Shown here piece after piece: positions 11,760 to 24,004 of a stretch of 64,000 nucleotides of DNA (positions are counted from its first letter, which is position 1; every line of letters starts with the position of its first letter). Origin of the DNA: Taudactylus pleione (lineage: Eukaryota > Chordata > Amphibia > Anura > Myobatrachidae); NCBI GenBank assembly GCA_031769625.1, contig JAUIMM010000040.1, forward strand, positions 16,938,001 through 17,002,000. The letters run 5' to 3'. Under the pieces are notes generated by a model. That model was not told where the DNA came from. It ran no database searches and saw only the letters and a program-made list of their open reading frames with translations. A program made the translations under genes and the position numbers.

Positions 11760-12589
11760 TGAGTCAATTAATTATTTTTTTTTTTTCCTAGTATGGTGCT
11801 GCTGGGCTGGCTGGGGGGGGGGGTTCATGAAATGAAAGATATTTTATTCCTGTCACTGTAGTGGGTTAGGAAAGGGGGGGGGCAAGACAGTTTTATATTT
11901 TTCCTGTGGGGCTGGGTATTGATGAGGATTGATGTTATTGATTGATGTTATGACAGTTGTCAAGGGAATTTTTCCATCTGCTATACTATACAGTAACTAG
12001 TGATGTGAAGCAATGTTCACTTTATTGCTCAGTGTCTCTAGTTCTCACATAAACCTATTATTAGTTAAATGACTTTCTATTATGGGTCAAAGGAAATGAA
12101 CAGTGTTAAAGAATTCTCTACCCACTCTCAGCAGTATATTTTATAACTAATGGTTTCCAGCACTCCTGAGAATAATAGGAATTACAAGAGAGCACTCTGC
12201 ATTTATTATTACATTAAAGTTGTTAGAGACAGAATTTCATGGTCAAAAATGGGTTTGAATTAATGATATGAATAAGTAGAATGCTAATATGAAAAGCAAT
12301 ATTTGTGCATGTAATGAACTAATAGTTGGAGCACACAGTTACAAGTGTGTTGATAGCAGATAAATGGTAATTGTTAAATCAAGCATATCTTTTAAATAAA
12401 ATAAAAAATATACTTGTGCTAAATAAAGAAGTCAACAAGATATTAACTGTATTTGGTTACTTTGCAAGCTTTTTCAATCATACCAGCAGTCAAGGTTAGA
12501 GCAGAAAAATGTACTAACTACTTAAGTTCTTATAATCTCTATTGGCAAAACCACATTTCTAGGTACTAGTGTTTGACTCATACATACTG
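11760..12589. other. No gene seen; T, G and A homopolymer runs then unique AT-rich sequence
   Basis: Runs of T (about 11774) and G (about 11813 and 11874) are followed by AT-rich sequence without recognisable coding or repeat structure. Confidence 0.4.
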
Positions 12590-14125
12590 TAAAAGTGTAT
12601 GAATAAATATAACGTGGTGCGCTCTAGGGCGCTTAAAGTTATCTAAAGATTAAACTATGTGCGGTATCTTTGATTATATTATCAGTGTGTAAAGGTGTTA
12701 CAGTCCCATACATATCCACAAATTATCCGCATAAGGGCCCTCATTCAGAGCCACTCGCTAGCGGCAGTACGCTCGTTCCGAGCGATGTTCGCACATCTGC
12801 GCATGCGTACGGTTTTTAGTATGCATGCGCGAACCAGTCAGTGCGGCCGAAAAACATTTGTACGCAATATAGCGAGTGCCTGCTATTTTGAGTGACAGAA
12901 TGAGGCGTATGTGGGTGGTAACAGGGGAAGGTGCTTGAAAACGGGGAGTGGAGATCCGTTCGCAGGCGTGCTTAAAGGTCAAAACGGGCGTTTTATGGGT
13001 GTGCATAATTAATATAGCAGCGTCAATGACCACGTCACTTGGTTTTTTTTAACTCAGAACTGCTCGCAAAATATCGGTTGCAAAAACCAACCACAAGAAT
13101 AGCGAGCAGTTCATATCCTGTTCGATGTACTCGATTAATCTAATAAATAGCGGACATGACGTATGGTGCGAGCGGCCAGGGGGCGTTTTTAAGAAATAAA
13201 AGAGCGTATGTTTTGCTCGCTCGTTCAGACTTAGAGGTGTGAACAGACTGCAATGTGCGAACGGATCATTTGCATAGCCACCCCTTGTTTTTGAACGAAC
13301 GAACGCAAATAGCGAACGGCTCTGAATGAGGGCCAAAGTCCAGAAATTGGCTGTAGTAAAAAAATGTGTCCTTAAATCCCAGAACAAACTGATGTAACTT
13401 TATCTTTGGCTCACGTGGTCTGTTGGATGGGTGTTCTTATTAAGTCTCAGCCTCTTCACCTTGACGCTCCACCGCAAATGTAATATTATGCAAAGTATCA
13501 GGAAACTTATAAGGACACTATTGATGCAGTTTAGGTAAGTGAAAATGTACTTACCGGGATAGAGTGATATTCCTCCTGCTGGTTCTCTCAGTCCCAGTGC
13601 TTCAGGTGGTGGTGTGTGGGGTTTCCAGACTATACCACAATGTTTATTGGTATATTACCATATAAACCGAATGTACATCAGAGTTTAGTACAATACAATT
13701 ATTGGTACATTAGATTAGTCAATAGCTCACTAATTACTGGTTAAAAAAGTGGTCCATAAAAGGTCTCTATTCAGAGTATATAGTCCAGCACATAAATGTT
13801 CCATGATGCAAGTAGGTAAGGGCCGCGTTCCAATGCATTTCATCCGAAAACCGGACTTTTTCAAGGACCCTTAATAAGAACATCCATCCAACACACCTTG
13901 TGAACCAAAGACAAAAGTTACATCAGTTTGTTTTGGTATTTAGTATTACTGTATATGAACACCCTGCCTACAGATATTTGAGGGCATTTAAGGACTAATT
14001 TTCTACTTACAGCCAATTTAACACCGTTACACACTGATAAAATAATCAAAGGACTGCACATAGTTAAATCATCAGATAATTTAAGTGCCCCAGAGCGCAC
14101 CATGTTATACTTATTCATATAATTT
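12590..14125. mobile_element. Inverted-arm composite element
   Basis: The left arm is 12590-12733 plus 13336-13446, and the right arm is about 13862-14125. They are diverged inverted copies. For example, caaactgatgtaac at 13386 matches gttacatcagtttg at 13917, and the phrase ggtgcgctct near 12617 matches agagcgcacc near 14092. The left arm is split by a later insertion (12735-13334). The roughly 410-bp centre is unique and contains the motif discussed in the findings near 13845-13865. The family is unknown. Confidence 0.7.
12735..13334. mobile_element. TIR element of the GGGCC(C/T)-ATTCAG group, 600 bp
   Basis: The termini gggccctcattcagagcc and ggctctgaatgagggcc are inverted repeats. The interior shares gtgggtggtaacaggggaag, ggagtggagatccg and gcaggcgtgc with the element at 62997-63608. 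Flanking trinucleotides are taa and aaa, so the duplication is imperfect. It sits inside the left arm of the composite at 12590-14125 and is therefore younger. Confidence 0.78.
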
Positions 14126-14659
14126 TGTCTAAACAGAGGCAGGGATACCTTTGTATGTGGAGCTGCTAAGGATACTGACATATTAACCTAGATCGCTATA
14201 CCCCCCTTTTCTATAATACTGTAAAAGTGACCTGCAGACAAGGTTGGCCATAAGAAATATGGACCACACCTCTCCTTGAGAAATGTCTTCTTGAAATTAC
14301 ATCTTAATGTATTTAAAAAAAAAAATAGGTTTACATCGATATTAAGTTTTGGAATGGGAAAGCAAACAAGCAGGGAATTAGCAAATGTTTCTTCATAATG
14401 TAAGTTCTTGCATTAATTGCTATTAGCCCCTAAGATCATGAGCTCTCCAGATCTCTTGTGCTCCATTTACCTCCCCCCCCCCCATAGATATACCTGCCTA
14501 CAAAATTTTTACTATTTCAAATATCTCATGTATGGGTAACATTTCTTTACTTAATTCTTGCAATTAATTTGCCTGAGTTTCAGCTGCTTCAGTAGTGTCT
14601 TTTGTTTCACAAAAGCAACATAGCTAAAAAAAATATGGGTTCTCTTTACTAAGCAGTGC
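14126..14659. other. No gene seen; AT-rich sequence with A and C runs
   Basis: Homopolymer runs lie at about 14314 (A) and 14474 (C). No domain, RNA gene or element end was recognised. Confidence 0.4.
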
Positions 14660-14812
14660 TAGGAGACAGAGTGAAAAGTGATAAGAAAGTGATAAGGTGC
14701 CAGCCAATCAGCTCCCAACTGTCATTTTTCAAACACAGCCTGTAAGATGACAGTTGGGAGCTGATTGGCTGGCTCCTTATCACTTTCTTATCACTTTTCA
14801 CTCTGTCTCCTA
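14660..14812. mobile_element. Foldback MITE, copy 1
   Basis: This is a 153-bp near-perfect palindrome. The left arm begins taggagacagagtgaaaagt and the right arm ends with its reverse complement. The inner arms carry gccaatcagctcccaactgt and its inverse, around a short centre with caaacacagcctgtaa. Related foldbacks lie at 22141 and 46576. Confidence 0.88.
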
Positions 14813-16110
14813 TAATAATATTTCTGCATGCAGACCTTTACTTTCTTTCATAGGAAGTGCATGTAAATGTCCACTTCAATAGAATGAACATACAATCATT
14901 CAACTTTCTGAAAATGCCCTGGTAAAAATAGTGTGTATGACCTTTTTCATGTGTACTGAAATGCAAATACTGTAGAGGAAAGTGTAAAAACATCACTTAC
15001 ATTCCAACCTACAGATAATTTACTGTATTATTGTATACAAAGCAAAGTAGTACAAAACATTCAGGGAAATAACAATACAGATCAATTGGAGTTGTTACAG
15101 CCGTAGTTATAAACATTATTATCTGGCAGTGTCAACAATAACTGAGACAATATATTTACTAATCAATACGAAAGTGGGTATTAGCAGTTTTGAAGTCATG
15201 AGGTCAAATCAATGGACTTCAAAGTGAAAAAAGGGGTACAGTTTATTCAAACTCTGACTATAATATCTGTGCACAGTGTACATGCTAGGGTAGCAGAATG
15301 AGGAATCTGTATACGGTGAACCCCTCTACTAAAGGTGAATAGGTGAGTCATCTGCGCTTTCATTCTTTCAAACTTTTCTGTATTCTATATAGTAAATGGT
15401 TTAAAAATAGCGAATGAGTGTTTATTATATGAACATTTATTGTCATAACAGTTCCAAATTCAGTAAATAGTCCTTTTGAGATGTATCTCATTGGTAACTT
15501 GAAGGCATAAAAAAGTTACTTGCAGTGACATTTTTGGAATGGGTTAAAGTTTTGATAGTACATAAGCATGATTCATTTCCAAATTGGGGGAAAAAAAATC
15601 TTTATATATGCAGTGGTGGTAAAATTCAGATTTTAGTCACTATAATGCATGTATTCAAACTAATCAAAGTTGTACAGAGTCCTTTCCCTCTTCATGTAAC
15701 TATAATGTCTATGTAGCACTGCTGTGTGTCAGGATTGCGCAAAAGGGATTACTGTTATAAATATGTTGCCATCAAAAATTACTTTAAAATTTGCAGAATT
15801 TAGTATGACCCTTGTCCCTGTAGCAGTGCCACAAGTTTGCAGATAAAATTATTTCTAAAAATGAAAATACTTATGATTATAAAATAAATGTTTATTTTCA
15901 AAATTAAAGCAATTTGTTATCCTGTTAATAATATATTGCCGTTTTATAGAACTTAGAGGCTTGACATAGTTTTTTGTGATACATCAACATTTCATCATAT
16001 AAAGTTCTCCTGACACATTACACATTAACCACTTAACTGGCTAATATTGTTTCTGAAAAGGTCCCCAAATTTTTTGATTTTCTTTGATTATCAAATTATG
16101 TAAATAATAC
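14813..16110. other. No gene seen; AT-rich unique sequence
   Basis: Only short frames are present. The sequence is low in repeats and could include conserved non-coding DNA, but nothing specific supports that here. Confidence 0.4.
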
Positions 16111-16191
16111 CTATTTAACCTGATTCAGTACCATTTTATTAACACATATGAAGATTTGTTAATAAAATAATACTGAACCTGGGTTAAATAG
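16111..16191. repeat. 81-bp imperfect palindrome
   Basis: ctatttaacctgattcagta at the left pairs with tactgaacctgggttaaatag at the right, and ccattttattaac pairs with gttaataaaataa nearer the centre. It is probably a small foldback MITE. Confidence 0.75.
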
Positions 16192-16319
16192 TCATTACTA
16201 TAATCAACAACATGCTTTTGCACAGTCCTATCCTAGGTGCAAAAGATCCCTCTGAAATCAGAGAGATCTCTGCATACACACAACTCTGAATAGCCTGCAC
16301 TTCCGCCTACATGCAACGG

Positions 16320-16815
16320 AATAGGTATATAATGTTGGCTGTCGGGATGCCTCCTGTCACAATACCGACAGCAGCATCCTGATAGTTGGTATCCCTATAG
16401 GGGTCGGGTAAGTATACTTACCCCCCCTTCTCCCCCTAACCCTCGATTCTTGTAGCCTATCCATAACCCTAACAATCTCCATTAGTGCCTAAACCTAAGT
16501 TTCCCCCTTTGTTCCTAAACCTAACCCTCCCCCCCAAGTGCCGAACCCTAACCTCCCCAGTGGTGCCTGACCCTAACCCTCCCCTCTAGGGTGTCTTACC
16601 CTAACCTCCCCCCCACAAATCTTATGCTAACCCCGCTAATTTACTTAAACCCAAATTGTGGTTAACACCCATGGCGCCACGGCTTATCTTCATTCAGGCA
16701 CACGTCCTCCTGGATTCCGGCATCGGGATTAAGATAGGCATCTGTATTTGGATGCCTATCATAAGTCCCTTGTCAGAATTCCATTGTCTGGATTGAGACC
16801 GGTCTCATAACTACG
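16320..16815. mobile_element. Degenerate MITE with internal CCCTAA-rich core
   Basis: GC-rich ends carry gtcgggatgcc and cggcatcgggatt-type phrases. They flank a core (about 16430-16640) in which ccctaaccctccccc-like units recur about every 30 bases. Similar ends or cores occur at 21360-21600 and 32143-32690. Element limits are approximate. Confidence 0.5.
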
Positions 16816-17214
16816 TCCCCATGCAATAGCCCCTTTATACTGTATATAGTAAGCATGGAAATGCCAAGTCTCCATCTAGTTACATCCACTCAGCCAAAAT
16901 TCAAGATACGATTAAAGTCCATACAACTCTGAATAACCAGTAATTGCTCTAATTTGCGTGTACAAGCTCCACACTTATGCACAGCTTGCTAAAAATCATA
17001 AGCTCTGTTTGCAGTTAGATTTACCGTGCTCCTCAGGATCATTGCTAATCCTCTAACTAGTGTGTATGTGTGTGTCCATGTGATAGGGAAAATAGATGGT
17101 ATGCTACACTAGGTAAGGTACTGAAGTGATGACTGATGCACTGCTTAATATGTGTGCACTGTATAAACAACTGTTAATTCCCAGCAATACTCATTCTTAA
17201 AAAAATGCATAATC

Positions 17215-17315
17215 TTTTTCCCAGGATGTAGTGTCTACATAATGAATGTTGATATAGTTGATGTCGGCATTCTCATGTCAACATTATGAATGTCAACCTA
17301 TCATACCACATTCCT
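17215..17315. mobile_element. Fragment of the GTCRACAT-type MITE
   Basis: Repeated tgtcaacat/atgttgac phrases match those of 32143-32690. Only a short piece is recognisable. Confidence 0.4.
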
Positions 17316-18410
17316 TTTTCTCTGCTTTCTTTGTTGATTGCACTGTTTATTGTAACCACACAGCCTCCCAATACTGCATTTCAGTGGGCACAGATAGTAC
17401 AGCATGACATGACATCTTCACCAATGTTATAAAGTTACAACTTTTAGTAGAAATAAATGTTCTCATTCTGTTAGCGTGTGTGGTATCTTGGGTATTGGTG
17501 TGGCCACAGATAAGTTAGGCCTAGATAGTACCATACAGTAGAGATGGCAGTTCCACTGGATCTTCCTTTTCTCTAACTGGCAACAACTGCATAAGCTTGT
17601 CCTTCTCAGGCAGTAGCAGAGAGGCTAGGTCCATACACACACAGTAAAATGACTTGGCGTGACAACTTTGATATATAGAATAATTTAGGAAATGTATTTA
17701 AGAGGAGTAGGAGGACATGGGTCCAGGGAATGGTATACAGAATATGTCCAGGATAAAAATTACATGAAATTCGACATAAATGAAACAATACGGGTATATG
17801 ACAATGGTTATCAATACTGCAATGGGTAATCAATAGGTGGTAGTTCTCTTGGCAATTGAATACACTTAACTCCTACAGAAACTCTTTGGCTATGACTATA
17901 TAAAAACATAGTTTCTCAATTGCTTCAACACATTTTATTCTAAACATACAATAACTTTCTCAATAGCACATATAATGAAATATATTATCACTCAGCAAAC
18001 TAGCAAACCCACAGACTGATCAGTCATTTACTTTAAGGTGAACACTAGGTTTTACATTGGAGTACTCCCTGGTTAGGTGGTCACCGTTCAATTACATGCA
18101 TGTACTTGTAATCCACAATAGGGAATCCACAATAGGCAAAGTTAGCATCTACTGTAATGCTGATATTTCTTGATTCAGATAAAACAACTGCTTCAGCTCT
18201 CCAATAATGAGGCACAGTAAATATAGTTCAAACATTAACAGCACAATTATCTACAGCACCCTGTAATATTTGTATCTCAGTCCTTAGTGCACTTTAGCCA
18301 GCTCTTGTATTATAACCATAAAAATGTCTCTCTTTCTCTCTCACTCACTCATTCACTCACTCACTCACACTCTCTTTCACTCTGCACATAATTAGACTCA
18401 GTCTCTTGGT
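17316..18410. other. No gene seen; unique sequence ending in (TCAC)n
   Basis: A TCAC/TC-rich simple repeat lies at about 18326-18380. The rest shows no domain or element ends. Confidence 0.4.
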
Positions 18411-18571
18411 TTAAGGTGGGGTATACATCAGGTGATATATTAAATAATATATCATTCCAATGTGGATGTCAAACACAGGATCATGCAGAGTGTGTGGCCA
18501 CCAGATATATCCTTCCAATGGGCATCGGGTCAGCTGGGATACACATCATTCTGATATGTACCCAGCCTAAG
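18411..18571. mobile_element. Short MITE with GGGTACA-type ends
   Basis: The ends ttaaggtggggtatacatcag and ctgatatgtacccagcctaa are imperfect inverted repeats. The 160-bp interior is non-coding. The family is not assigned. Confidence 0.55.
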
Positions 18572-19229
18572 TATAACTCAGACAGCAGATGTATCATGCT
18601 GTTGTTATATATCTAACTCAGTAACAGCAGATATAAATTACTTTACATTATCACTTATAATAGGGATGTATACCTTGCCCAGCTCAACTCACACAGTATC
18701 CAGAGATCCTGCTGCAGCTCTCTGCACTTCCATGAGTACTCAGTGGCCCTGGCACACAACACCACTGCAGTATCGTCACTTGCCTAGACCTCACTTACAG
18801 ACCTACAACATCTCTCCTTGCACTCCATAGCACCACCAAGTGGTAGCCTCCAGGACAGCAACATCCATAGGCTTCCATAGAGGCCTGGGGTATCACAAGT
18901 GCATTCACATTTTTAAGATACTGAAGGCATTTATTTGTAAGACTAATTTACTCTAGCAAGTTTTTGCCATGCTCTATGAGACTCTAGTAATTATGTATAT
19001 ATTATATTGCTTCAATCAGTAGTCAGAGAAATGTGAATTCAGTGCTCCTACTTTCCTATTTCTACTTGAAAGCATGCACAATAAAGTTGCTCTTATATAG
19101 ATATGTATGATTCTATTTATTTTACGCAATACCTTTTAATTTTGGTAATTTTATCCCAATCATTGTGTCACATTATAAATAGCAGAATATGTAAAGGTAA
19201 TAATATCAGTACAAAAAAAATTAAATGTC
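18572..19229. other. No gene seen
   Basis: Mixed unique sequence without recognisable coding, RNA or mobile features. Confidence 0.35.
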
Positions 19230-19480
19230 ACCCTGACATCTCTCTTGGAATGTATCCATTTAGTTTCAATTTGGATGCAAACAAACAACTGTCAGAGAAC
19301 AGATGCATTGAAGCTAAGCTAATAACAACAAGCTTCATTTATGCAAATGAACAGAAAAAAAGAGATTTGTTTCTGCGATTCTTCATTTCACACCTGAATG
19401 AGAAGCACAGAATAAAGCCCCATAACAGATGCTCTTTTTAGATAATGTCATGCTGTAATGTTTGCAAACTACGTGTGTCA
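19230..19480. other. Candidate conserved non-coding element
   Basis: This low-repeat stretch carries an octamer (atgcaaat at about 19339) and other homeodomain-like AT motifs in moderately complex sequence, unlike the transposon-derived DNA nearby. An open frame (19103-19441) covers most of it but has no recognisable domain. The call rests on sequence texture only. Confidence 0.25.
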
Positions 19481-19794
19481 ACTAGTTAAATCAATGCCAT
19501 GTATGTTTAACTGGTGTTTAGTAAATTACCTCCAATCTGTGTAAGTCATAGAAAAGGACTAAAAGAAATAATTAGATTTTGCAGTTATCATAATCTGTGT
19601 GAGTTGGCCTTATTAACTAAAAAATGATTCTCCCAGTGCTATTTTTGCAATCTGCCAAACATGAGCAACCATAAAATCTATATACTGTATGCAAATATAG
19701 GGACACTGCATACAGTATATAATATGAAATATCTATGTATAAATGGTGCTTTCATTGTAATATTTATTCAAATAAAGTTGTTTACATTTTCAGA

Positions 19795-19952
19795 AATGCC
19801 TCGCATGCCAATCACTGAAACCATAGGCAAGGTAGTCAGTAAGACAATAGAAGAGACACAGAGATGCTCATTCTCTGCCAGCAGTCCCCTAGTAATGCAT
19901 AACAGCTTGGATGATAATGTCATTGCATTGTGGAGAGTGTCAATAAGAGGTA
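19795..19952 (+). other. Possible orphan exon
   Basis: A pyrimidine-rich tract ending tttacattttcag is followed by an open frame beginning aaatgcctcgcatgcc. A potential GT donor follows at about 19952 (aagaggtagc). The predicted peptide (MPRMPITETIGKVVS...) has no recognised domain. It could be a non-coding RNA exon or chance. Confidence 0.2.
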
Positions 19953-20151
19953 GCATCAGACCACCATATCCAAATCCCTTGAATAATGATTATGTAGGTT
20001 CTCTTTTACTTTGGACAATGATGTGGTATGTGAGGAAGCTACAGAAAGGTTTGTTTTAAAAATAGTGATGAAATGCACACTATTATTTGCTTACCTGTCA
20101 TGATATTAATGATGAGATATAGTGCAACATTGAACCATCTGTTAATGCTTA

Positions 20152-20540
20152 GTGTCCTATTCATTGGGCACTGCCTTTGGGCAGGGCTAATTTACTATCC
20201 AACTTACTATGAGTATCAGCGGTAGATACTAAAAGACTCAGGGGGAGCCTGATGTCTGGTAGAGGGAGTCAAACTCCTTCGCGTAGGGAGGAGCAGGGCA
20301 TCTAGAACAGATGCCATTTGAATATGGTGTCCTTTCTCACAATCAAATTATGTATTTGGATGAATTGGGAAATAAGAAGGTTCCCATACTAGTGCATGGG
20401 AACCATGTTCCGCATCAGGGATGACAGGTAAGCAGGAGATTTCAGCATTACCTGTTTGATGAATGGAGCTAGAACTCAAGTTTTACAAAAGTAGGTGAAA
20501 TTAATATTTCACCTACTTTTTAGGATAATGAATAGACCCC
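20152..20540. mobile_element. MITE with TTA duplication, 389 bp
   Basis: The ends gtgtcctattcatt and aatgaatagacccc are imperfect inverted repeats. TTA is duplicated at 20149-20151 and 20541-20543, as in PIF/Harbinger elements. A perfect 15-bp hairpin (aaaagtaggtgaaat and its inverse) lies near the right end at about 20488-20521. Confidence 0.7.
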
Positions 20541-22140
20541 TTAATGATTGAAGGTATGGTAACTTGAGGCTTTTTTTTTTTTTCAAAATCACCAGACTGA
20601 ATTGCAAATTAACCTATATTTGAAATGGTCAGATGTCCTGTGTTGTACAATGATGCCAATTGGGTCGAAGGCAAGCAGATTTATACTTAGTCCATTCTGA
20701 ATGCCAGCATTGATCAAAATGATAAATATTGACAAAAGTATGGTAAGTTGTACAATAAAGGAATGCTCTTCCAAGAGGATGAAAACTCATATTAAAACTC
20801 AGACCTTTGAACAGTTATAATGCTGTCCTGAAGGATGTCACAACTCTCTAACGTCAGGGACAAACTGCACATCCTCACCACAGAGATCTTGCATTCCTAA
20901 AAATGTAATTACTATTAGATATATGGTGTGTTGGGCATATATGCTAGTGTAGGAACTCAAAGAGAATTGGGGTCCCTTGATGACGGGATGCAAGCTTTAA
21001 AGTTTCGATCAAAATATTAACAGAATTCCTATGTGTTTATTTGCTAGATACATCCAGATTTGTGGTATATTATTGTTAGCGCCGATAGCACATCTTTTTC
21101 TGTTTTGTATACATACAGTATATGGCATTACTACTGCCATGCAGCTTGTACCATATAGACTTTGCATTATAGACTTTACTTGATGTTAATATGTTGAAAT
21201 TTATTCTTATGTAACCTATGGCAATTATAAGATGAACTGCTTATTTTGTAATTTAAAAACATATTAATATTGAAACATTAATATTACATTTGTTTATTAA
21301 GTATTAGTTTTTAGATACATACAAATCAACCAAAGATACTTTTTAATGAAATGCAACAGAGATTCCTACAGGGATGGGTATGAGACGCCAGCGGCTGAAA
21401 TACAGATGCCGGAAATCCAATCACTGAAGATCCCAACTAACCAACATGGGGGGTGCCTAACCCTATGTACCCCCATGGGTGGCTAAACCTAACCTTCCCC
21501 CTTGCCGATGCTGGTATCCTGATGTCCTTTGGGATATTGGCGTTGGCATTATCCTGGCCGGCAACCTGTCTGCCAGCAATTTGACTACATCCCATTCTAA
21601 ACAATTGATTAATATTAATGATTATTGGGATAACTTATTGCTACGTTCCCTACCCATCTCATATGTGCTTTGGGTAAAAAAATAATAATTTGCACTTATC
21701 TTAACCAAGGATGGTGAGAATTCACCTCCACCCATTCAACAATAATGCAATGTCCCACGTTATCTACACAGTCTTGACAACACCCTCCAGATCCCAGATT
21801 GAGCTTCCCCTATTTCACTATCCCCACCCCTTTCCTCTTTGGAATGTCCTGCTTTTAGATATTTATATACAAACCTGAGCAATCATGTTGTGATTTATTT
21901 TTTCTTTTTGTAAAGTTGTGAATATGTCAGGCTTTGTAGAATCTCATTTGTTTCATATTTAATAGTTTTACAAGTTTCAAAATAGAATATGAATAATACT
22001 TGCTGTATCTGGTTAGTATTTCAAAATGATTAATTGTCTTTATGTTTAATTATACTTTGTACAATTTGTTGCTATCCAAAAAAGTCTCTGAGTACCAAAT
22101 TGCCATAGTTCCCAATCTTCTCATAAAGGGACTGATGTAC
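20541..22140. other. No gene seen; includes a CCTAACC-bearing MITE remnant
   Basis: About 21360-21600 resembles the 16320-16815 element (gagacgccagcggctg, cagatgccgg, cctaaccct). A motif like cttgatgacggg..agtttcgat at about 20978-21010 is discussed in the findings. No coding sequence is recognised. Confidence 0.4.
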
Positions 22141-22260
22141 TAAGCCTTGGAGAGAGATAAAGTACCAACCAATCAGCTCCTAACTGTCATTTTCAAATAC
22201 AGCCTATAAAGTAATGGTTAGGAGCTGATTGGTTGGTGCTTTATCTCTCTCCAAGACTTA
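22141..22260. mobile_element. Foldback MITE, copy 2
   Basis: The 120-bp palindrome has arms taagccttggagagagataa and its inverse with one mismatch in the outer 22 bases. The inner arms carry accaaccaatcagctcctaac. It belongs to the same family as 14660-14812 and 46576-46721. Confidence 0.87.
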
Positions 22261-22739
22261 ATAGATCTCCCCCATACTATAACAATATACAATGTAGCCA
22301 TCATTAAATTTTCCCCTATTCATAGCCATCTAGCAAAAAGTCACCAATAGGGGGAATATTGTGCTGTACAGTGTGAAAACAGCATAAAAATAGACAGACA
22401 AATGAATAACAATACTAAACTGTAAAGAACGATTACCTTTATTGTGTTACACTTATGATAACACAGCAATAAATCAATTGTCCATTTTGGGATATACAAA
22501 GGTTAAATGGTTGCAGGAATCAGCAAAGGTCTTTGATTAGCAGTTACAGTTGTGTATTGATGTTTAAATCAGTATCTACTGTAATCTTAATATAATCCTC
22601 TACATTATTACTAAATTAATTTTCCATTTGCTATCTAAAGCACCATAGAGCTGGTAACTGTCACACTATATTCCTATTGAATTTAACTTAAAAAAAATAT
22701 ATTTTTCAAGATAATAATAAAGATAGACCGTTAAAGTAA

Positions 22740-22930
22740 ATGTGAATCAATTGACAGTGCTTTCCAAGTCCCAATTATGCATTTCAATATTTTGCTTGAT
22801 GCTATTTTTCCCCTGGGCTTACTTATTGTACTCTTGCAAGTCAAAGAGAAGTTATTAGTCTGGGTAATTAATTGGAATAAAGAACATTCTTGTCAAATGG
22901 TTATATAATTTAAATATTATATGACATCAT
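22740..22930. other. Candidate conserved non-coding element
   Basis: A repeat-free stretch contains caattgacag, aattatgcat and taattaattgg, motifs typical of homeodomain and POU sites in conserved enhancers. Conservation cannot be tested here. Confidence 0.25.
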
Positions 22931-24004
22931 TGGCATTGCACAATATATGCAACTATCCATGCTTAATTTGTGTCACTGTCAACTTACCCAGTAATTTTCT
23001 TAGTTAGTAATCACCTATTGTAGTCTTCTCTGCAGTAGTGGGCTTCATCTGTACACGTCAATTCCTCTTCCAGTCTTCCCAAGCTCAGCTTTTGCTTTCT
23101 GATTAGGGAAACAGGGGGTCCAATTCTCGGCAGTGTGCAGCAGAGTACATCTTTGAGAATGATGGTAGTTGAACATCACTCATTTTCTAACACATCTCTA
23201 TGGAGTGTGAGAGAAAATTGCCAATGTTGGTGTCCATGAGGTGCCGGCAATCTCACCTTCCCCCAGGGAGTTTTGATAGCACTTTGCAGACATAACAATA
23301 TATGCAATTCTCCCCGTTATAGCATAGCAGAATTGAAAATTGGGAAAAGAGATAAGAAGGTAAAAAGATTAGTTCTGGCCAGTTATAGAATCTAATCTGG
23401 AATTTTTTACTCTATTATGAAGCTGTATTTTTATACAGAAACTTACCTAGTGTTTAAAATGTATATACTGTGTAAGATTTGTAGCTAATTATTCCAGATG
23501 TGAACTCACTATGCTTCTTAAAGATTAACATTTGCTAAATCTGAAGTACAGAGTCTAATGAGAATCTCCAGTTGTCACTAGGGACCAGTGCATGAGAGTG
23601 ATGGACTTCAAAGCAGGGAACCCACGGCTGACAGATAGTAGAGTGATGAAATAGAAGACCAGATGTTCTATTTTGTTACAGCATTTTAAAGTAGAAGTGC
23701 TTGTGACAAGGAAAGAGCCTTGCTTTCAACTATCACAATTTTTCTGTCACAAAAATGCAGTACCGTATTTTAAATACAGATGTGACAACACAAGCCTTGC
23801 ACAGAGACTCTGTTTGTCCGATCCAAGCTGGGATTGTCTTTCGAAAATATAAAAATCAGATGAACTTTGACAACCTGATGCCTGAGCCACAATAAAACTA
23901 ACAGATCCAATATTTTAAAAAGAGTAAGGACTGTAACTCAGGCAGATATTTTTTTTTTGTGTCAAGACCATCCTACACAAGATGAGCAGACTGAGTAAAA
24001 ATAA
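22931..24004. other. No gene seen; AT-rich unique sequence
   Basis: No long frame, RNA gene or element end was recognised. Confidence 0.4.

Noticed and set aside
16430..16640. Interstitial telomere array
   Set aside because: The units are degenerate, interspersed with C runs and bounded by MITE ends, not a pure TTAGGG tract.
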